A stretch of 64,000 nucleotides of DNA from Moniliella sp. 'wahieum' (Eukaryota; Basidiomycota; Moniliellomycetes; Moniliellales; Moniliellaceae), in assembly GCA_003971905.1 (NCBI GenBank), contig RSEE01000138.1, positions 62,001-126,000 on the forward strand, read 5' to 3'. The position numbers and the translations under genes are program-made. Shown here piece after piece: positions 24,119 to 32,681 of the stretch. The stretch's first letter is position 1; every line of letters starts with the position of its first letter. The notes below the pieces were generated by a model. It searched no databases and had not been told where the DNA came from. It saw only the letters and a program-made list of their open reading frames with translations.

Positions 24119-25105
24119 ATGGCCGCCTCGTCTGTTTCCTCTGCCGCCTTGACGGCCGCCCAGGCAATCAAGAAAGTGGGTGTGGTGGGGTCGGGGGTGA
24201 TTGGCTCGTCGTGGGCGTCGTTGTACCTTGTCAAGAACCTAGATGTGGTCGTGGTGGATCCCAACCCGCGTGCGCGGGATATGGTCGAGTCGATGCTCAC
24301 GGGAGCCGAAAAGGCGTTTGCCGATGCAGGTCTCGCGAGACACTTTCAGTACGATCCTAAAAAGCTCACTGTGACACCGGACTATGGCGCGTTGGAGGGC
24401 GTGCAGTATGTGCAGGAGAACGGTCCGGAGCGACTGGAGATCAAGGACACGATTTACGAGCTGATCGAGAAGAGTATTGCAGACGATGTGGTGATTGGTT
24501 CCTCGTCCTCGGGCATTGTACCTTCACTTCTGCAAGAGCGTGCTAAACATCCTGAACGTGTCCTGCTCGCCCACCCGTTCAACCCACCTCACATTGTGCC
24601 CCTGGTGGAGATCATTGGAGGCAAGAAGACCGATCCCAAGTACGTCGACTTGACCTACGCCTTTTACAAGTTGCTCGGCAAGGCGCCCATCCGGATCAAG
24701 AAGGAGGTCAAGGGACATGTGGCCAACCGGCTGCAGGCGGCAATCGTGCAAGAAGTCTTCCATCTGTTGCAGGAAGGCGTGGCCAGCGCCGAGGACCTGG
24801 ACACGGCACTGGCCCAAGGCCCCGGACTGCGCTGGGCCATCTACGGTCAGTTTATCAACTTTGAACTCGGTGGCGGCGCGGGCGGGGTCAAGCACATGAT
24901 TGAGCACTTGGGACCTAACTTTTTGGACTGGGCCCACGACCTCGGTCGCGTAGAGAAGATCACCCCGGAACTTACCAAGCTCGTGACCGATGGCGTGGCC
25001 GACATTCACGCCAAGACCCACACCACCCCAGAACAGCTGGTGACCATCCGCGACCGCATCCTGATCCAGACCATCCAGAAGAAGGCCGAAGAGTTCAAGT
25101 TTTAG
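24119..25105 (+). CDS. 3-hydroxyacyl-CoA dehydrogenase-family oxidoreductase
   Basis: Single-domain NAD enzyme of 328 residues, in the group that includes L-gulonate 3-dehydrogenase (lambda-crystallin), carnitine dehydrogenase and 3-hydroxybutyryl-CoA dehydrogenase. The Rossmann motif VGVVGSGVIGSSWASLYL is followed by VVDPNPRARD, GSSSSGIVPS, and the family signature LLAHPFNPPHIVPLVEIIGG with the catalytic histidine. The C-terminal domain has GHVANRLQAAIVQEVFHLL and GPGLRWAIYGQ; this last block is closer to L-gulonate/carnitine-type enzymes than to beta-oxidation enzymes. No intron and no frame break. The C-terminus EEFKF is not a peroxisomal signal, so a cytosolic role is likely. Exact substrate unknown. 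Confidence 0.88.
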   Translation: MAASSVSSAALTAAQAIKKVGVVGSGVIGSSWASLYLVKNLDVVVVDPNPRARDMVESMLTGAEKAFADAGLARHFQYDPKKLTVTPDYGALEGVQYVQENGPERLEIKDTIYELIEKSIADDVVIGSSSSGIVPSLLQERAKHPERVLLAHPFNPPHIVPLVEIIGGKKTDPKYVDLTYAFYKLLGKAPIRIKKEVKGHVANRLQAAIVQEVFHLLQEGVASAEDLDTALAQGPGLRWAIYGQFINFELGGGAGGVKHMIEHLGPNFLDWAHDLGRVEKITPELTKLVTDGVADIHAKTHTTPEQLVTIRDRILIQTIQKKAEEFKF

Positions 25106-25601
25106 CTTGTTAACCACCACCACCACCCCCGATCGTTCTGTTCCCTTCCGTTCCGTACATGCATATCTGCTTCACCTCGCTTTTGCCCATCGTAGTAGAG
25201 GTAGTTAGTTGATTGCCAGCAACCGAGAGCCGTCGGTTGTGCTGCCCGCGTGAGGGAGGGAGGTACCTGCTGACCCGGGAGCATGGAGAGAAGCATGGAT
25301 GGACTGCTACCCTACCCGCCCAGCCACCGCAACGAGACAAAATGTTGGCAGCCCAGCGTGCTGGATGAGTAACGATTGGCAGGAACAAATAGCGGCGGCC
25401 GCTGTGCTCGGCAGCGCAAAAGAAAAGCCCCGTCGGTGCAACTGGTCTGGTTCAAAAACTGCACAGTTGGCCTCAACGATCCTCGATTGCGCTTCCCATC
25501 CGCAATTGATTGGACGTCTTTGTTCTCTGCCACCTCCCCTCCCACCACCCACCACCCACCACCACCACCACTGCCTTCGGTCTCTGCCTCTCCTCTCCAC
25601 C
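25106..25601. other. Intergenic / APRT leader
   Basis: About 500 bp. The last 65 bases before the APRT start form a CCACC/CCA-rich leader (25537-25571) ending CTCTCCACCATGG. No gene. Confidence 0.5.
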
Positions 25602-26441
25602 ATGGCCGACGTTGAGCACATCAAGTCGCTGTTCCAATTCCACGCCGACTGGCCCAAGAAAGGGGTGACGTTTTGCGACATTTTGCCTGCGCTGCGCGAC
25701 CCCATCGCATTCGAGTCGCTCATCACCCACTTTCTCCGCCACATCTTTGCCGATGTGATTCCTACGCTGCCGGCCGGCGCGGACGGGACAAAGAAGATCG
25801 ATGCGGTGGTGGGGCTGGATGCGCGTGGGTTCTTGATTGGTCCCATCTTGGCCCTCCGCCTCGGCGCGGCGTTTGTCCCCGTACGCAAGTCGGGCAAGTT
25901 GCCCGGTGACGTGGCGAAGGCTGTGTACTCCAAGGAGTATGGCGAGGTAGGTCCGATGTCCGATGTCAGATGTCAGATGTCACATGTCCGATGTCCGATG
26001 ACAGATGTCACATGTCCGATCTCCCAACGTGACAGGCATGAGCGTACAGAGTACTGACACATGTACCCCATTTGCCTGGGCACCAGGATGTGTTCGAGAT
26101 GCAAGCTGGCTCGCTGCCCAAGGGGGCGCGGGTGCTGGTGGTGGACGACTTGATTGCTACTGGTGGCTCGGCCAAGGCAGCTGGGGAACTTGTGAAGAAA
26201 GTTGGCGGTGTCACGGCCGAGTACCTTTTCGTTGTCGCCATCCCTTTCCTCAAGGGCGCCGACGCGCTCGATGCCCCCGTTTATGCGTATGTATCCTATC
26301 TCATTTTCCCACCCACCAGTTGCTTGTGGCCTGGGCCCGCGACCGGCCTTGATCTCTTGGTCTCTTGGGATCTTGGAAGTAGGTGGAAGTGTACATACTG
26401 ACCCCCTGTTCCTTGCTTGCAGGATGATCGATGTTGATTAA
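25602..26441 (+). CDS. Adenine phosphoribosyltransferase
   Basis: Salvages adenine to AMP using PRPP; cytosolic dimer. The 187-residue product starts MADVEHIKSLFQFHADWPKK; GVTFCDILPALRDP, VVGLDARGFLIGPILALRLG, VPVRKSGKLPG and SKEYGE follow. The PRPP loop VLVVDDLIATGGSAKAAGEL and AEYLFVVAIPFLKG are in exon 2. Two introns: 25947-26086 (GTAGGT...CAG) and 26287-26422 (GTATGT...CAG); the third exon is only 19 bases (AMIDVD stop). The first intron is largely a 7-bp tandem repeat. No frame breaks. Confidence 0.94.
25955..26030. repeat. 7-bp tandem array inside APRT intron 1
   Basis: About ten successive 7-mers of the form GATGTCC, GATGTCA or CATGTCC, with single-base variants. They start a few bases after the intron donor. 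Confidence 0.85.
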
Positions 26442-26646
26442 GATCGTTTTTTTTGGGAGGAAGGGGCGCACGGAGAGAAGAAGGAGTTCAGATGAATCAT
26501 CACGTTGATTTTGATCTGAAAGCAACACCTTCCCTTGCTTTTCAACCCTCCTTGATTCACCTCAACTTGAACTGGGATTGCTCCGTTACTAGCTATTTCT
26601 GGAGAATGCTATTTTGCAGATGCACGTGGCCGTAGCGCTGTCGGAT

Positions 26647-26688
<42 letters not shown>

Positions 26689-26689
26689 T
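26647..26689. repeat. (GACA)n microsatellite
   Basis: About ten uninterrupted 4-bp units. Confidence 0.95.
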
Positions 26690-26824
26690 GACTCTTTCTT
26701 CAATGCACAGCATGGGCGGGTGGCTCAAGTGAAAGCCTGTGCAACCGCAAACATCCATCGTAACCAGGGGGGTTCGAATTGCATGGTGCCTACGTTTTGG
26801 GAACGTGCGGAACATTGACCATCT

Positions 26825-26896
26825 GCCTCTTTGGCTCAATGGTAAGGCGTCGCACTCGTAATGCGAAGATTAGTCGTTCGATTCGGCTAGGAGGCA
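26825..26896 (+). tRNA. tRNA-Thr (anticodon CGT)
   Basis: A 72-nt cloverleaf can be drawn. The acceptor stem pairs GCCTCTT with AGGAGGC (one G-T wobble). The D arm has TGGCTCAATGGTAAGG (A box). The anticodon stem pairs TCGCA with TGCGA around loop CTCGTAA, giving anticodon CGT. The T arm pairs AGTCG with CGGCT around TTCGATT (B box). The discriminator base is A. A T run follows at 26897-26905, as expected for an RNA polymerase III terminator. No intron. Confidence 0.92.
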
Positions 26897-26905
26897 TTTT
26901 TTTTT
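26897..26905 (+). terminator. Pol III T-run terminator after tRNA-Thr
   Basis: Nine T residues directly follow the discriminator base. Confidence 0.8.
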
Positions 26906-27250
26906 CTCTTTTGGCGCCGGGCGCGCGTACCTGTTCCCCTCGTCCACTGCCGGAGTCTACGACGGGCGAAGCACAGTGGGAGCCACTATGTCTGCATTGT
27001 TGAGTACTCAACAATGGTCGCCGAGCCACAAGGTAGTAGGCAGCTTCAGTGCCGCCAGGCCACAAGGTAGCCAACCCAAGTCAAAGATGTCCATGCATTC
27101 ACCTTCACCCCTTGGAGCCAGGGACGGGCGGCCCAACTTGACTTGTCACCCTGTCGTAAAGACATGAACCATCTAGTCTGGCCACGGTGCAGGGCGGCAT
27201 AGGACCAGGGACGAGTCGGGTGACCACGGGGACTCATGGCAGGTTGGGCT

Positions 27251-28027
27251 TTACAGGTCAGCAAACTGAACTTCCTGCAGTTTCGTCCAGGCGCTGGGCG
27301 GGCCTTCGCACGACCACAAGGCCAGGCTGGAAAATTCTAGTTGATCCCACGTTTCCGGGTCGGGGGGGCAAGGGTGCAGTGTGCCGTTGCGCCACAGGCC
27401 ATCGTGCTCCATCCGCGCCAGCACCGTGTCCGCCTGGCGCTTGGACAGGTCGGCGTACACGAGCGAGAGGTGCGGCCAGTAGTCGGCCGTGGGGGGCAGG
27501 TCGGGATCCGGGTTACCCAGCACGCCGACGGCGAGATGTCGCCGTGCGAGGTGGTGGAGATCAGTGAGGATCGGAACACGCTGCAGAGCCAGCACGACAG
27601 ACTGGAAGTAAGTTGCGCGCGTGGCAGGTTGGGCGATCGGGACGGAAATGGTACCGTTGCAGACGGTCGGATGAAGTTCCTTCCATCCACCTAGGGCCAG
27701 CAAGACCTGGGTCCAAATCCCATCGACTGTGTTGCTGGCAAAGGCGCCCGTGCCAGCCAAGCCAGCGACCAGCGTCGCGTGCGGCGGGAACGGGGACGAA
27801 GGCGGAGGCAGGTGCAGGTCATGCAGCAAGCCGCGCACGCTGTCCATCAGCTGCTCCGTCTTGGCCGCCTGGCCCGGCGCAAGTTGCAGCCAAAGGGCCA
27901 GGCCAGAGAAGGACTGGTCGCCAGCACTCAGGGTGGCTGTCGCAACACACGCCGCGGGGGGCGGGGCGAGTGGGATGGGGCGTGTCAGCAGCGCGCAGGG
28001 GACAGATGCGCAGACAGGCGTACCCAT
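27251..28027 (-). CDS. 2H-family cyclic phosphodiesterase (Cpd1-like)
   Basis: Cpd1 opens ADP-ribose 1'',2''-cyclic phosphate, a by-product of tRNA splicing. The two HxT/S motifs of the 2H superfamily are present, PHATLVAGL and PHLSLVYADL, about 125 residues apart, with LALWLQLAPG near the start as in fungal Cpd1. I prefer a spliced start: ATGG at 28024-28027, an 87-bp intron (27937-28023, GTACGC...CAG), then CCACCCTGAG, giving MATLSAGDQSFSGLALWL and 229 residues, close to yeast Cpd1 (239). Without splicing, MGTPVCASVP would add a low-complexity extension. A (CCA)n tract lies just upstream of the ATG. No frame breaks. Confidence 0.85.
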   Translation of the reverse strand: MGTPVCASVPCALLTRPIPLAPPPAACVATATLSAGDQSFSGLALWLQLAPGQAAKTEQLMDSVRGLLHDLHLPPPSSPFPPHATLVAGLAGTGAFASNTVDGIWTQVLLALGGWKELHPTVCNGTISVPIAQPATRATYFQSVVLALQRVPILTDLHHLARRHLAVGVLGNPDPDLPPTADYWPHLSLVYADLSKRQADTVLARMEHDGLWRNGTLHPCPPDPETWDQLEFSSLALWSCEGPPSAWTKLQEVQFADL

Positions 28028-28033
28028 TGGAGA

Positions 28034-28072
28034 TGGTGGTGGTGGTGGTGGTGGTGGTGGTGGTGGTGGTGG
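28034..28072. repeat. (GGT)n trinucleotide repeat, CPD1 leader
   Basis: About thirteen GGT units on the + strand, read as (CCA)n in the 5' leader of the minus-strand phosphodiesterase gene, 7 bp from its ATG. Confidence 0.9.
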
Positions 28073-28163
28073 CCAGGAGACAAGGGCGCGTCTGGTGCCC
28101 ACCAAGGGTATCTGTGCCGGCACATGGCCCCATCGGGTGCGCGTGCCCCAGCCCCAGCACATC

Positions 28164-28195
28164 AAGCTTCAAGCTTCAAGCTTCAAGCTTCAAGC
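28164..28195. repeat. 7-bp tandem (AAGCTTC)n
   Basis: Four tandem copies of a unit with a palindromic AAGCTT core. Related copies in both orientations lie at 28254-28275. Confidence 0.85.
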
Positions 28196-28643
28196 ACCAG
28201 GCAGAGGGTCCGTGCACGCGGGGCCGAACCCTAGCGCTCCCGCCACCCCTCGCTTGAAGCTTGGCGCTTGAAGCGAAAAACACAGGCGTGCTCCACCTCC
28301 CCACGCCGTCTCCCTGCCCCAGCCCCGTCCAGCTCGTGGGCAGCACGGCCAGAGGAGCGATCCATGGCACGCACCACGAGTGGCGTCTGAAGTCTGGAAC
28401 GTGAAGCGTCCCCCTGCCGTGCGATGCACAGTGTCACTCGTCAGACAGATGGATGGCAGATGATTGCACAGTCTAGTCCTACTACGCACATGCGTTGCGT
28501 TGTGCACACAACAGGGCCCCCAAACCGCCACCAAAACACGCCACCAAAACAAACCCACACCCACAACGAGCACCGACCAAAGCACGCGCAGCCCCGCACA
28601 AACCGCACAAAGACCATGACCAAGCCATGTCCGCCCATGTGCG

Positions 28644-29038
28644 TCACTCCCACTGATTCCACAGCAAGGCAGAGGGGTAGTGGATAGCGTGTGTGGGTAG
28701 CCCCAGGCAGTCGGCGGAAAGGCATGCTCGTCAGCCATACGCAGCCACAAAGAGGGGGGATCCGACCCAACGTACCACCTGCCGCTCGGGGAGCACGGCC
28801 TTGGACGCCCCTGTGCCTCCCCTGGCCTGTTCGGCTGCGAGTTGGTGGCTGAGCTTGCCGGGGCCGTTGGGGGCGCCACGCGTGGCCGCCGCCGCAGCAC
28901 GCTGCTCGGCGCGGCGGCCCTGGCAGCGCGATCGGTGGCGGTTGAGGCCGAGGCGGAAGGCGCGCCGCGTGCCATGGGCGCCGAGGAGGGAGCAGCAAGC
29001 GTTTGGCCACGCTGCGGTCGCGAGAGGCACCCGCCCAT
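28644..29038 (-). CDS. SVIP-like small lipid-anchored protein
   Basis: About 91 residues. The N-terminus MGGCLSRPQ has a myristoylation glycine at position 2 and a cysteine at 4, as in small VCP/p97-interacting protein (SVIP). A central Ala/Arg helix (RAARAAAEQRAAAAATRG) aligns with the SVIP block that binds p97, followed by GPGKLSHQLAAEQARGG and ERQV. I place an intron at 28653-28775 (GTACGT...CAG), leaving a last exon WE-stop; without it the frame ends in a stop at 28731. One base is missing near 28915. Identification rests on the N-terminus and layout, not on an alignment. Confidence 0.5.
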
Positions 29039-29354
29039 GCTGGCGGGGAAGAGAGAAGAGGCGGTGAGGAGATGGACGGCGCGAGCCAAAGTGCAGACGG
29101 CAGGCAGTCGCCCAGCTTCACTTGACGTCCAGCGCCAACTCGACCCGACCGGAGGTGTGCTGAGCGTGGGCGGGGACATTGGACAGGCCACCCACGCAGG
29201 CTTGGAGAGCCAGGCTTACATCAGATCATCGATCATCGATCATCGGCCGCGTCGGCAGCCCTGCGCGCTTCGGCCCCGCGAAGAACGCCGACGCACTCTC
29301 CTGCCGCCCCACCTTCCCGGGCCGCTTCCCCCCGACACCAGCTCCACGCGCACC
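29039..29354. promoter_or_regulatory. Divergent region, SVIP-like / COX19
   Basis: About 315 bp between divergent starts. It contains three tandem copies of a 7-bp unit, GATCATC, at 29224-29244. The COX19 start has the context GCGCACCATG. Confidence 0.4.
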
Positions 29355-29814
29355 ATGTCCTTCGGCCGTCCTGGAGGCTTTGACTACACGCGCATCGTCA
29401 ACCCGCCCGACCGCGGCTCCTTCCGCTGGACCACGACGGTACGTGTCGCTCCGCTGTCCCCCGCGCGTGCCCCTCGGCTGCTGACCCCCCCCCCGGGTTG
29501 CTGTGGCGGCCCAGGCGAGTGCAAGTCGTGGATCACCAAGTACATGGACTGCCTCAACAGAACAAGTCTACCACGGCCGAGTGCCGCGACTTGAGCAAGG
29601 CGTACCTGCAGTGCAGGATGGACCAGTGCGTGTTCCTTGTTTTTCCTTTGTGCGGGTGGGCATCGGTAGGCTGACCCGAGCGCGCGTCGCCAGCGAACTG
29701 ATGGTCAAGGACGACATGAGCAACCTTGGCTTCCAAGACCCCGCCTCGTCGGCCCCGACGCCGGCCAGCGCCTCAGGGCGCGCAGCAGGCGCTGGGCCAG
29801 GACCGAGCGCCTAG
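29355..29814 (+). CDS. COX19: Cox19, cytochrome c oxidase assembly protein
   Basis: Copper-related assembly factor of the mitochondrial intermembrane space, imported through Mia40. It has the twin CX9C helices: CKSWITKYMDC and CRDLSKAYLQC, framed by MSFGRPGGF, PPDRGSF and the family ending MVKDDMSNLGF. Introns 29439-29514 (GTACGT...CAG) and 29626-29693 (GTGCGT...CAG). Two single-base breaks, near 29425 (RGSFPLDHDG) and 29562 (CLN..NKST), are both in short runs. A Pro/Ala/Ser tail of about 28 residues follows the conserved part. About 100 residues in total. Confidence 0.93.
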
Positions 29815-30592
29815 TAAGGCAGGCGGCACACCAGCTGCGGGGCGGGGCGGGGTGGGGGGGGGGGTGCGCCTGCCTGCCTGCTTGTGGCCACACGCTGTGC
29901 TGCATGGATGGGGGTGTGGGTTGCTGGCATGCACAGTCACTAGTCACCGGTGCGCACGGGTGGCTAGGGGCAAGTGGCGGATGATTGGGGCGAGGTACAT
30001 AGGCGCAAGGGGGGCAATTGGGCCTACGCGCTACGGACGTCATGGCACGTGGGCTATGTATGCGATGCTGTTGTGCCGAGAGGAGGGGGGGATGAGATGG
30101 CCGATGGATGAGTATAACAGGGGAGGCTAGGCAAGGCTGCGTGGCCCAGATCGGGGGAAGTGCACGCAATGGGGCGTCAGAAAGTGGGCGAATGGCGCTG
30201 GGGATGTGGGGACGGCGGGGGCGGTGCTGGGGATGCTGAGGACGGGGCGGCTGGGGTGGAGGATGGATGTGACGGGGCGTGCCGGGGGGCGGCGGGGGGG
30301 CGGCGCGGGAGGCCGCAGGCCCTTGTCGCCTGTTCTTGCCTCTTCTTCCGCCGCGCCAGGCAGCACAGCAGCAGTGGGGCAGTGCGGCAGTGCGGCCGCT
30401 GCTGAGGCGCTGAGGCGCTGAGGCGCACTGGCCCAGCCGACGCACGGCCCAAGACCCGCCGCCCGGGGGCAGTGTGCTGCGTCGCAGTTCGTGTGTTAAA
30501 ATACCTGCCGCCTGTCTGTTCTCCTCACCACCACCTTCGGGCCCATCCCCACCACCCTCCCCGCCGCCATCCCCACCCCCCCCCCCCCCACG
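29815..30592. other. Intergenic, about 780 bp
   Basis: Contains a G-rich tract (29840-29865), an 8-bp tandem of GCTGAGGC units at 30401-30425, and a CCACC/C-rich leader at 30526-30592 before the trehalose synthase ATG. No gene seen. Confidence 0.5.
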
Positions 30593-32681
30593 ATGGTCAT
30601 GCCCACCGGCGTCCCGCCCTCCGACCCCCGCCGCCTTCAGCCCGCTCCACCCCCCTCCCCCCCCGCCCCCACCGCCCGACGCCCTCAACGACTCGCCCGC
30701 CACGCCTGCCTCCCGCGTCCCCTCCGCCTCGCCTCGCCCCCCCACCTCCTCCGCCTCCGCCACCCCGCGCCACCACCCCGCCCGGCCCTCCGCCCTCACC
30801 TCGGCCATGTCCGACGTCCACATCACCACCACTCCCAGCCCGATCCTGTCCACATCCCCTCCGCCGCCCGCACCGCCGCCGCCGCTGCCCGGCCCCCACA
30901 CCCGCTCCGCTCCCGCTCCCACTGACGCCGCAGGCACCACGTCCACCTCGCGCCTCATTGTCGTCTCCAACCGTCTGCCCGTCACCATCACGCGCGACGC
31001 CAATGCCGACGGCGGCTACACCTTCCGTCCCTCGTCCGGCGGGCTCGTCTCGGCTCTCGCCGGGGTCAAAAAGACGACGCGTTTCTGTGGATTGGTTGGC
31101 CGGGCATTTCCGCCCCGCGGCCGATCGCGAGTTTATCGAGGGCAAGCTGCGCTCCGAGTACAGCTGCGAACCGGTCTGGCTGCCGGATGATGTCGCCGAC
31201 GGGCACTACAATGGATTTTCCAACTCGGTTCTCTGGCCCTTGTACCACTACCGTCCGGGCGAGATGAACTTTACCGAAGACTCTTGGTGGCCTACCGCCA
31301 GGCCAACCTCATGTTTGCCCAGCGCGTTCGCTCCGTTGCCCGCGAGGCGATATGGTGTGGGTGCAAGACTACCATCTGATGCTCTTGCCGCTCATGCTGC
31401 GTACTCTCGTCGAGGGCGCCGCCCAGCAGGGCCGCATGTCCCAGCTCGAGCTGGAGCACATTCGTAAAGGCCTCAATAGCCATTCCGTCCTGCGGTCCTC
31501 TGAGGGCCTGGCACCGTCCACACGCAAGTCCGCTTCGCCTCCCTGGTCCGCTGATACGCGGGGCGGCGACACTGCGCCCGCTGCTGCTACTGCTGCTGGT
31601 AATGCCGACAGCTCCAGCACCACCTTCTTCCCCCGCGGAACGATCAAGATTGGTTTTTCCTCCACACGCCCTTCCCGTCCAGTGAGATTTACCGCATTCT
31701 TCCCGTGCGGCGGGAAATCTTGTTGGGCATTCTGCATTCGGACTTGATTGGGTTCCACACATACGACTATGCGCGGCACTTTTTGTCGTCGTGCACGCGT
31801 ATCTTGGGCATGCCCGTCATGCCCAATGGTCTGGCATTTGAAGGGCGGTACGTTCACGTGGGCGCGTACCCGATGGAATTGAGCCGCAGTCGTTCTACAC
31901 TGCTCTCAAGACGCCCGAGGTGATGGCGCGCATGGACCAGCTTCTGGCTCACTTCCAAGGCAAGAAGATCATCATTGGTGTGGACCGACTGGATTACATT
32001 AAGGGTGTACCGCAAAAGATGTTGGGCTTCGAGACGTTCCTGCAGCAACACCCCGAGTACGCAGAGCAGTGCGTACTGATCCAAGTTGCCGTGCCGTCGC
32101 GGCAAGATGTGGAGGAGTACCAGTCCTTGCGCTGTTCCGTGTCGGAGATGGTGGGCCGGATCAACTCAGAGTTTGGTACGGCAACGCACATGCCGATCCA
32201 CTTTTTGCACAAGAGCGTGCCGTTCCCGGAACTGGTAGCACTGTACGCCGTGTCCGACGCGTGTCTCGTCACCTCCACCCGGGACGGGATGAACCTCGTG
32301 TCGTACGAGTACATTGCGTGCCAAGCCGAGCGGTGTGGCGTGATGATCCTCTCAGAGTTTGCTGGCGCAGCACAATCGTTGAATGGGAGTGTGATCATTA
32401 ACCCGTGGGATAAACAGGCGGTCGCCGACTCGATCTTTGAAGCGCTCACCATGCCCCTCGATACGAGGGCCAAGAACGTCGCCCAGCTCCGCGCCTACGT
32501 CGACAAACACACCGCCGCTTGGTGGGGCAACTCGTTCGTCCTCGGACCTACGCCGGATTCGGGTGAGCAAAATGCGCTCCGACTCCCCCGCTCTCGCACG
32601 TCTTACCCATCCCGTCGGCCCGCCCGCACGCAACCACCGCGCGTAACGACTCCCGGCTCCCGAATACCGCCTACCGGCTAA
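30593..32681 (+). CDS. TPS1: Trehalose-6-phosphate synthase (Tps1)
   Basis: Joins UDP-glucose and glucose 6-phosphate (GT20 fold), cytosolic; central to stress tolerance and glycolytic control. After a Pro/Ser/Thr-rich extension of about 115 residues come LIVVSNRLPVTI, SSGGLVSALAGV, YNGFSNSVLWPLYHY, WVQDYHLMLLPLMLR, IGFF(LHTPFPSSEIYR), SDLIGFHTYDYARHFLS, GVDRLDYIKGVPQKM, VAVPSRQDVEEYQ, STRDGMNLVSYEYIAC and SEFAGAAQSLNGSVIINPWD. An extra Ser/Thr/Ala-rich insert of about 70 residues splits the catalytic domain after MLRTLVEGAAQQG (31425-31645). No phosphatase domain. At least six single-base breaks (near 31080, 31095, 31290, 31350, 31665, 31877). An alternative start is 30808 (MSDVHITTT). Confidence 0.92.
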
